Shown here piece after piece: positions 57,695-63,558 of a DNA stretch of 63,558 nt. A program made the translations under genes and the position numbers. The stretch is from assembly GCA_024636975.1 (NCBI GenBank), contig JAGXGA010000035.1, positions 1-63,558 on the forward strand, given 5' to 3'. Position 1 is the stretch's first letter. Every line of letters begins with the position of its first letter. The stretch comes from Mariniphaga sp. (lineage in GTDB: Bacteria; Bacteroidota; Bacteroidia; Bacteroidales; Prolixibacteraceae). The notes below the pieces were generated by a model. The model worked only from the letters and a program-made list of their open reading frames with translations, was not told where the DNA came from and made no database searches.

Positions 57695-57819
57695 ATTTTA
57701 ATGTTTTTATTATAAATCTTTGTCAGTTAAAAAACTTAATACAGATGCTTTTCAGCACGATTTGTGATGATGAATCCATCAATTTAAAAAAGCTTCACCG
57801 GAAAACCTTGTTGTTTTCA

Positions 57820-57869
57820 GAACCTCCTTTTGGTGAAATTTGGTGTTTTTGGTGTTATGGTGGTTAAAA
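57820..57869 (+). repeat. dispersed 50-nt GGTG-rich repeat, copy 1
   Basis: GAACCTCCTTTTGGTGAAATT then TGGTGTTTTTGGTGTTATGGTGG. Other copies lie at 58622-58660 (partial), 60068-60117 and 60516-60567. Confidence 0.8.
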
Positions 57870-57906
57870 GCAGGCTCTGTTAAAGACGTTTTCAAAATAT
57901 TTCGAT

Positions 57907-58254
57907 CTAGTTAGATTTTAAACTAAATATTTCAAAACATCCAAAATCAGTGTTATTAACAAAATTATATATTTCATCCGAATACTCAATCAATATATCT
58001 GCTATACCATTTGTTTTTAAATTACCTGTTCGGATCCAAATAATTTTCGGGGGAAAACCATATAATGAATTTAAATCATCAAAATCTGCATCTTGTGTAA
58101 CAATGATGAAATCATTCAATCTGGCAAATTCCCATATTTCTTTATCAGGTGCATTAATCAGACCTTCTTTTTTAACCGTTGTTGATTCCGGAAATTTGTC
58201 AGAAATTATTTTTAATATCCGATGGGAGATATTTTGATCAAACAAAAATCTCAT
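57907..58254 (-). CDS. DUF5615-family PIN-like toxin
   Basis: 115-residue Mut7-C/PIN-like protein with LFDQNIS at the N terminus, the acidic TQDADFDDL motif and IWIRTGN, as in DUF5615 proteins. These are predicted RNases acting as toxins with DUF433 antitoxins. The start overlaps the stop of the upstream antitoxin gene by 4 bp (ATGA), so they are translation-coupled. Surrounded by repeats and remnants. Confidence 0.88.
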   Translation of the reverse strand: MRFLFDQNISHRILKIISDKFPESTTVKKEGLINAPDKEIWEFARLNDFIIVTQDADFDDLNSLYGFPPKIIWIRTGNLKTNGIADILIEYSDEIYNFVNNTDFGCFEIFSLKSN

Positions 58255-58478
58255 ATAGCAATTCGGTATATTTTATTTTCCTTATCGGCAGCATAACTTA
58301 AGGCAGCATAAATATCTGTTTCAGTCAGTTCATCAAAGTCAGATAAAATATCCTGAATAGTCATACCGGCAGCCAACCACCCAAGTACATCACCAACAGT
58401 TATTCTCATTCCGCGGATGCATGGTTTCCCTCCACGTTTCCCGGGTTCTATTGTAATTATTTTTTTGTAATCTACCAT
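58251..58478 (-). CDS. DUF433-family antitoxin
   Basis: 75 residues from the ATG at 58478; the frame extends further up but without family similarity. It shows ITIEPGKRGGKPCIRGMRITVGDVL and the helix ILSDFDELTETDIYAALSYAA, characteristic of DUF433 VapB-like DNA-binding antitoxins. First gene of the toxin-antitoxin pair. Confidence 0.88.
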   Translation of the reverse strand: MVDYKKIITIEPGKRGGKPCIRGMRITVGDVLGWLAAGMTIQDILSDFDELTETDIYAALSYAADKENKIYRIAI

Positions 58479-58621
58479 AACACCAATATTTATGTAAAGA
58501 TACAAATCTTTTTAATTGCATCAGTTAACATCAATCAGCCCAGAGCACTTAGGGAGCATAAAGAAGTTCACTTATAATACAAACTTAAATCCCATGTCAT
58601 CTCAGCATTAGAAAATTCTTT

Positions 58622-58660
58622 TAGTGCAATTTTTTGTTTTTGGTGCTTTGGTGGTTAAAT
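58622..58660 (+). repeat. dispersed GGTG-rich repeat, partial copy 2
   Basis: Keeps GTTTTTGGTGCTTTGGTGGTTAAA but lacks the GAACCTCC part. Confidence 0.7.
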
Positions 58661-58718
58661 TTTGCAATTGCGGGTTCTTGAAAATACAATTCGGACAATA
58701 CCAGGAAAACTAAAAAAA

Positions 58719-58774
58719 AGTTTGTACTGACAATACAAAATAGTTTGTACTGACAATACAATCCATTATCTTTA
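58719..58774 (+). promoter_or_regulatory. operator-overlapped promoter of the AAA_14 ATPase gene
   Basis: AGTTTGTACTGACAATACAA occurs twice as an exact direct repeat, 58719-58738 and 58742-58761, with a 23-bp period. Each contains TTGTA-N7-TACAA. The TTTG in copy 2 (58744-58747) is exactly 19 bp before TATCTTTA (58767-58774), a near-perfect Bacteroidota -33/-7 pair. A bound repressor would block it. Confidence 0.65.
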
Positions 58775-58794
58775 CGATTGAATTAAATAACTGA

Positions 58795-59979
58795 ATGATG
58801 ATTAGCAAACAGGTATTGTCTGAGATTATTAAGAACCAGTTGGAAAGCATATTAAAAAAACAATGGATTGAACGCGACAAAGAGATTCCGCTGAAAACAA
58901 AAAAAATTGTAATTGTTTCCGGCGTCCGGCGCTGCGGAAAAAGTACCTTAATACAGCAGAAATTATTAAAAACAGGAAATGCACTGTACCTTAATTTTGA
59001 AGATCCCCGTCTGATCAACTTTACTTTGGATGACTTCCAGAGACTGGAAAGTATTGCTGAAGAAACAGGTAAGACGCTCCTGCTTCTGGATGAAATTCAA
59101 AATATTGACAAGTGGGAATTGTATGCCCGCATGGCCAACGAAAAAGGTATACCACTTTATATAACCGGTTCAAATGCCGGTATGCTCAGCCGTGAATTGG
59201 GAACCCGCTTAACAGGAAGATACAGCCAAATTGAACTCTTCCCGTTTAGTTTTAATGAATTCCTTACTTTTTTTAACCGGAAAAGAAGTCCGGAGAGCTT
59301 TGACCAATATTTTGAACTGGGAGGATTTCCTGAATTTTTGGAAGAAAAGGACAATGATTATCTAAGAACACTGCTGCGTGATATTGTCACACGGGATATT
59401 GCTGTGCGAAGAAAAATCACAAATGAAAATCAGTTAATCAGGCTGGCAGTACATTTATTAAGCAACACAGGAAAAGAATTCAGCTATAATAATATTTCCA
59501 AAATACTAGAAATTAAATCGGTAAGAACAGTCATCGATTATTGTGATTATTTAAGGGAAAGTTACCTTGTTGATTTTATTCCCATGTATTCCCCTTCCAT
59601 AAAAAAACAATTGGTAAATCCCAAAAAAAGCTATAGCATTGATCCGGTATTTGCTAAAGCAAACAGTCTTTCATTTAGTAAAGATTTTGGAAGACGACTG
59701 GAAAATTTTGTTTTCAACAAATTGAGGCGGGATTTTAGCGAAATATACTATTTCAAAAATTCCAGCTCGGAATGCGACTTCCTGATAAAACAAAAAGATC
59801 AAATTGTCAAGGCTGTTCAGGTTTGTTGGGAAGTTAATAATGATAATACAACCAGGGAAATAAACGGAATAAAAAACGCAATGGCCGAAACAGGAGCAAA
59901 TGAAGGCATAATCATAACCAATAATCAGGAAGATAATTTGAATGGAATAGATTTAATTCCCGCCTGGAAATGGATTTGA
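58795..59979 (+). CDS. AAA_14/DUF4143 ATPase
   Basis: 394-residue ATPase with Walker A GVRRCGKST (43-51), Walker B LLLLDEIQ, a TGSNAGMLSRELGTRLTGRY sensor region and a C-terminal DUF4143 domain (SSSECDFLIKQKDQIVKAVQVCWE) resembling restriction-like nuclease folds. Role unknown; these genes are common in variable genome regions. Two exact repeats cover its promoter. The start could be either of two consecutive ATGs. Confidence 0.88.
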   Translation: MMISKQVLSEIIKNQLESILKKQWIERDKEIPLKTKKIVIVSGVRRCGKSTLIQQKLLKTGNALYLNFEDPRLINFTLDDFQRLESIAEETGKTLLLLDEIQNIDKWELYARMANEKGIPLYITGSNAGMLSRELGTRLTGRYSQIELFPFSFNEFLTFFNRKRSPESFDQYFELGGFPEFLEEKDNDYLRTLLRDIVTRDIAVRRKITNENQLIRLAVHLLSNTGKEFSYNNISKILEIKSVRTVIDYCDYLRESYLVDFIPMYSPSIKKQLVNPKKSYSIDPVFAKANSLSFSKDFGRRLENFVFNKLRRDFSEIYYFKNSSSECDFLIKQKDQIVKAVQVCWEVNNDNTTREINGIKNAMAETGANEGIIITNNQEDNLNGIDLIPAWKWI

Positions 59980-60044
59980 TATTTCTTTACTAAATCCTGG
60001 CAAAAATCAGGCACCGGAACCAGAAGGTGCAGCTCAACTCCAGG

Positions 60045-60117
60045 TTTTAGTTATATAGTTGTTTTAAGAACCTCCCTTTGGTGAAATTTAGTGTTTTTGG
60101 TGCTTTGGTGGTTAAAA
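60045..60117 (+). repeat. dispersed GGTG-rich repeat, copy 3
   Basis: GAACCTCC core at 60068-60117. The preceding TTTTAGTTATATAGTTGTTTTAA is shared with copy 4, so copies 3 and 4 are the closest pair. Confidence 0.8.
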
Positions 60118-60210
60118 AACTCAGAACTGTGCTGCATCTCTGTCAATTTCAGATGGAGGATAGTTCAAAAAATATTCAGGAATGAAATATTCATGTTCAA
60201 AATTTATTAT

Positions 60211-60269
60211 TTACCCTGACTTTCCTACATTTATTGATCAAAATTACCCTGACTTTCCTACATTTATTG
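60211..60269 (+). repeat. 26-nt direct repeat pair
   Basis: TTACCCTGACTTTCCTACAT followed by TTATTG occurs exactly at 60211-60236 and 60244-60269. The short-period design resembles the multiple terminal repeats of IS21-type elements and may be an orphaned end. Confidence 0.8.
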
Positions 60270-60314
60270 CTATAACTTAGCAGACTTCTTGCGGGCTGGA
60301 AGCCCAGCTTAATT

Positions 60315-60359
60315 CAGCCCAGGGCATTCCGTCAGTGGACGGACAGGCGCCCTGGGTAA
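60315..60359. repeat. nested palindrome (REP-like)
   Basis: CCCAGGGC (60318-60325) pairs with GCCCTGGG (60349-60356), and inside CCGTC (60329-60333) pairs with GACGG (60338-60342). GC-rich in an AT-rich background. Confidence 0.6.
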
Positions 60360-60490
60360 GCAGAGACATCCTTCCCCGCGGCGCAATTACTAACCTCAAT
60401 TGAAAAGCAAACGTTGCATGCGTCGCTTTCTCCGGCCTGGATAGGATACGAACTTTAAATGTTAATGGATCGAATTTTATGAGGTTAGAT

Positions 60491-60567
60491 TTTAGTTATA
60501 TTAAAGTTGTTTTAAGAACCTTCCTTTAGTGAAATTTTGTGTTTTTGGTGTTTTGGTGATAAAAAAA
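60491..60567 (+). repeat. dispersed GGTG-rich repeat, copy 4
   Basis: Core at 60516-60567 with a shared upstream TTTAGTTATAT...GTTGTTTTAA segment as in copy 3. Confidence 0.8.
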
Positions 60568-61056
60568 TCTGGCTCCCAAACCTTCAAACTTGCCAGTACA
60601 TCTTCTTTTTCAAGTTCGGGGTCAATTCATACACCAAACTCAGAATTGCAACAAAATGCGGCTTAAGCCTCCTCCATTACACCGATTTATAAACCGTTAA
60701 ATAAATCCAACGGTTATACTCCTCAAAAAATTTAATATGGTATCATATCTGGAACTTCTCATAACACATTCTCTGAACATTTGTATAAATAAACCTTCAA
60801 ACATTTGAAAATTTCAGTAAATTAGATGCCTCAATAATGAAATTATGATTATAATTCAAAGGAAGCATTTCAAATATTATTAATCCGGTAAAACCTTTCT
60901 GTATGTATTTAATCTCCGTGTGCATATTCCTGCGATTTCGGACACTTAGTCCCGCTGAAAGCGGACACTCAGTCCTGAGTTATTCGGACACCTGGTCCCG
61001 CTGAAAACGGACAATTTTAATCCCATTCGTTTTCACACTTATTTTCCGGTTTAAAA

Positions 61057-61791
61057 TTAATTGTTTTTATATTTTTTCCTCATAGATTCTCCATTAAGTT
61101 CAATCCTATGAGAACTATGTACCAATCGGTCAAGGATTGCATCAGCAATTGTTGGTTCTCCAATTATATCATACCATTTATTTACAGGCAATTGTGATGT
61201 TATAATAGTAGATCTCTTTCCGTGCCTGTCCTCAAGTAATTCAAGTAAAATTAAACGCTGATTATTATCAAGTGGTTTTAATGCAAAATCATCCAATATG
61301 AGAAGATCCTGCTTTTCGATTTTTTCGATCTCTTTAATGTAGCTTCCATCAGCTTTGGCAATCTTTAATTCATCGAACATTTTTGAACAGTTACGGTAAG
61401 TAACTTTATACCCTTGCTGGCATGCCTGGTGACCTAATGCAGAGGCTAAAAAGCTTTTCCCTAACCCTGTGGATCCTGTAATAATTATATTTTGCTTACC
61501 GGTTATCCAGCTGCAGGTACATAATCTTAATATCTGGTTTTTATCCAATCCTCTTTGAGCAGTATAATCCAATTGTTCCATACTTGCCTGGTAACGAAAC
61601 CTGGCTCTTGTTATCAACCGGCTTAACCTTCGGTTCTGCCGGTCATCCCATTCGGCCTGTACAAGGTAAGATATGATTTCATCAGTTGTAAAATCTTTAT
61701 CTCTGCTCCCTTCCATCATTTCTTTGTAGGCTCATACAAAGCCGCTCATACGCATTTCTTCAAGTTTTTGCATTGTTACTGTTTGACTCAT
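61057..61791 (-). pseudogene. istB: IstB ATPase with premature stop
   Basis: IstB helper ATPase with Walker A GSTGLGKS, Walker B LLILDDFAL and the C-terminal RKKYK. Starting at the ATG at 61791 the frame encodes MSQTVTMQKLEEMRMSGFV and then meets TGA at 61732-61734. After the stop it continues as AYKEMMEG, which aligns with normal IstB N termini; a CGA to TGA change would explain it. An internal ATG at 61719 could still give a 220-residue protein lacking the first helix. Confidence 0.8.
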
Positions 61792-61813
61792 TTGCATTAA
61801 TTTTTAAAAGTGA

Positions 61814-63276
61814 TTATTTATAATTTTCTTTCCCCCGGATGTTTTCATGGAATGGTAATTTTAAATCAACCAGCTCATCCTGTTCAAGTTTGTGTGTGTT
61901 GTTTTGCAATGAGTTTTTTACAAACCGAAAGGATATGCTATTGTACTCAATTGCCTTTTTACAAACCTTTTCAAGATCTTCTGGCTTATATTTTTTCCCA
62001 AGGGTCAATATTCCCATGCAGGATTTAAATGCCTGCTGTGGGTGTTCTTTTTCATCCAGCAGCAGTTCAATGAAGGTTTCTATAGAGCCTCCCATTTGAG
62101 ATGCCCATTTAATAAACCGATCTGTATTCCATCCTTCTACAAATTGATGGTTTGAAGGCATATGACTTTTTTCTGTTGAGTACTTGTACCGAAGACGTTT
62201 TCTTGGATGTATAGCAATACGAACATTATCCTTAAATATCTCAACCATTCTGCTGGTATAGATAGTTTTAACTTTTTTACCTGTATATTGATACGGTACA
62301 CTATAATAATGCTTGTCTGCTTTTAAAAATATATGGTGATGAAACTCCACCTTAGAGATTTGAAAGTGTTTTATTTCATATCGCTCGACAGGAAGAGGTT
62401 GCAGTTCATTTTTCTCAATTTCATTAAATAAACCCCTGCGACTTATGTCCCTTCGCTGGAAGTTGGTATTGTTTAGTATTTCCAGTTCTTCCCAGATAGC
62501 TTCATTAAGCTCGTGTAATGAGAAGAATGTCTGGTTCCTTAATTTGGCAAATATTCTTTGGTAAACTAATCTTACAGCATTTTCTACCAGTGGTTTATCC
62601 TTAGGCTTACCTGGTCGGGTTGGAAGAATTACTGTTTTATAATGCCGGGCAAGGTCATAGTAAGTTTCATTTAGAAGTGGTTCATAATTACATGTCTTGG
62701 TAACAGCAGATTTTAAATTATCAGGACATATCCCTCTTGTTGCTCCTCCATAAAATCTCCAGGCATTTTCATTGGCCCATATCCAGTCTTCTAATTGCTG
62801 ACTTTTAACAGCCTCTACATAAATTAGCTGGCTGGCTCCCATTATGGTTACAAAAATCTCTGCACTTTTTATTTCACCGCTTTCACGATCAACATAATGC
62901 ATTTTTTTACCGGTAAAATCAACATATAATATGTCTCCGGCTTTGTGCTCTATGTGCATTCCAGCTTTTAGTTTGCTTTCCCACATTCGGTAGTGATGAC
63001 AAAACCTGGAATAACTAAACCCTTCAGGATTACGCTCTTTATACTCTTCCCATAACAGGAACAGAGTTACTCCAACACGGGCCAATTCTTTTTCATAGTG
63101 AGGAAAATCTTTTGCCAGGTCTTCATACATAGGATTAGCTGTTTTATTGCTCTTTTCAAAGAGTTCAATGACCTCTGCATCTCCCATCTGTGTAATGTCA
63201 TAATAGGATAACCCGCTTCTTTTAAACTCAGCAAGATATTCTCCTACACTGGTTTTACTAATCTGAACAGTATTAG
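61814..63276 (-). pseudogene. istA: IstA transposase, 5'-truncated
   Basis: DDE transposase of IS21 type. The catalytic region shows GDILYVDFTGKK, ICPDNLKSAV and KDKPLVENAVR, and the C-terminal beta-barrel domain is present. The first ATG in the open frame is 63187. However, coding similarity continues upstream through ISKTSVGEYLAEFKRSGLSYYD, the end of the N-terminal helix-turn-helix, to about 63276, where the terminal repeats of another element begin. The first 20 or so residues are therefore missing. Confidence 0.8.
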
Positions 63277-63558
63277 TGTATAATCCGGGCCATACTGTAC
63301 CACTAATTCCGGAGTAAAGTGTACCACTGATTCCGGAGTAAAGTGTACCACTGATTCCGGGTCAAAGTGTACCACTTTTAAAGTCGGGAAAAGCTGACAT
63401 TCCGGCGTAAAGTGTACCACCCATCAGGATGAATTTGTAACAATAAATCATGTAATCTTGAATCAAAAATTTAAGATTAACATGGCTAATAAAACAATGA
63501 GTATGTTACAGGTTCGAAGAGTATTACAATTGCATTGGGAAGGATGTTCTAAAAGGGA
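63277..63558 (+). mobile_element. second IS21-family element, left end
   Basis: Begins near TGTATAATCCGG (63277). It has four 24-nt units containing ATTCCGGAGTAAAGTGTACCAC at 63280 (degenerate), 63304, 63328 and 63352, and another partial unit at 63399-63420, as in IS21-type ends. It then enters an istA gene on the plus strand. It is inserted in the istA of the first element in opposite orientation. Confidence 0.8.
63482..63558 (+). CDS. istA: IstA transposase N terminus (continues past the window)
   Basis: The ATG at 63482 opens a frame encoding MANKTMSMLQVRRVLQLHWE and GCSKR to the window edge, typical of IstA N-terminal helix-turn-helix regions. Intactness cannot be judged. Confidence 0.75.
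   Translation, partial: MANKTMSMLQVRRVLQLHWEGCSKR

Larger units (their letters stand above)
59980..60931. other. repeat-rich gene-free region
   Basis: About 950 bp without a convincing gene. It holds two dispersed GGTG-rich repeats, a 26-nt direct repeat pair, a nested palindrome and small hairpins, each listed separately. Probably an accumulation site for mobile debris next to the IS21 elements. Confidence 0.6.
60932..63276 (-). mobile_element. IS21-family element, interrupted and decayed
   Basis: Carries istB and istA on the minus strand. Its downstream end (60938-61016) has repeated CGGACACTTAGTCCCGCTGA and CGGACACCTGGTCCCGCTGA units at 60940 and 60985, the multiple terminal repeats typical of the family. 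The other end is lost because istA is cut at about 63276 by a second IS21-type element. istB has a nonsense codon, so the element is not expected to be active. Confidence 0.8.

Noticed and set aside
58719-58761. Two exact repeats considered as a mini CRISPR array
   Set aside because: Only two units with a 3-bp gap and no cas genes; they fit an operator over a promoter.
63280-63420. Short regularly spaced repeats considered as a CRISPR array
   Set aside because: The units abut without spacers and precede istA, as in IS21-type ends.

Overview
The window looks like a chromosomal stretch of an anaerobic or facultatively anaerobic Bacteroidota (Bacteroidales/Marinilabiliales-like) genome of low GC. 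Supporting signs are the short 286-residue primary sigma factor, repeated TAnnTTTG -7 promoter boxes, a C-terminal type IX secretion sorting domain on a multicopper oxidase, many Bacteroidota-type exported proteins, [FeFe]-hydrogenase maturases, pyruvate phosphate dikinase and a flavin reductase-rubredoxin fusion. No tRNA, rRNA or CRISPR array was seen.

Layout. 1-5489: the tail of an IS630-type transposase, then an H-cluster maturation block (hydG, an aspartase gene, two small exported Cys-rich proteins, hydF). 5502-9175: a PHP phosphoesterase, two small lipocalin-like proteins, a large AT-rich palindrome and an MscS channel. 9385-15559: ppdK, a candidate small RNA, a NarL-type two-component pair and an NtrC-type sigma-54 regulator. 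15995-23835: flavin reductase-rubredoxin with a candidate sigma-54 promoter, CDGSH protein, two beta-propeller proteins, folE, hldD, an ECF sigma factor with putative anti-sigma and a divergent DUF6249 gene, and an M64 peptidase. 24056-31104: amtB flanked by two paralogous Lrp regulators, rlmB, an ABC-F ATPase with an attenuator-like leader, and rlmD. 31225-44247: OmpA-like protein, rpoD, htrA, LOG-family protein, gyrB, a beta-barrel/TPR pair and ftsE. 44244-53220: glycosyltransferase, CDF transporter, a hemerythrin/LuxR pair, a porin plus a probably flavinylated periplasmic protein, fabD, and a secreted multicopper oxidase.

53221-63558 is an accessory region: an unrecognised 745-residue protein in an operon with a DUF900-type hydrolase, a collapsed polysaccharide lyase gene, a DUF433/DUF5615 toxin-antitoxin pair, an AAA_14/DUF4143 ATPase with an operator-like double repeat, several dispersed repeats, and two nested IS21-family elements, one with a nonsense mutation in istB and a 5'-truncated istA.

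Most original observations: an apparent three-segment attenuator with a nine-codon leader ORF before the ABC-F gene; matching TGTAACC-N15-CGTC promoters firing divergently from the ECF sigma locus; the porin/FMN-protein pair next to the hemerythrin regulator; the unknown hydrolase/745-residue operon; and the repeat-rich Cys proteins in the hydrogenase maturation block.
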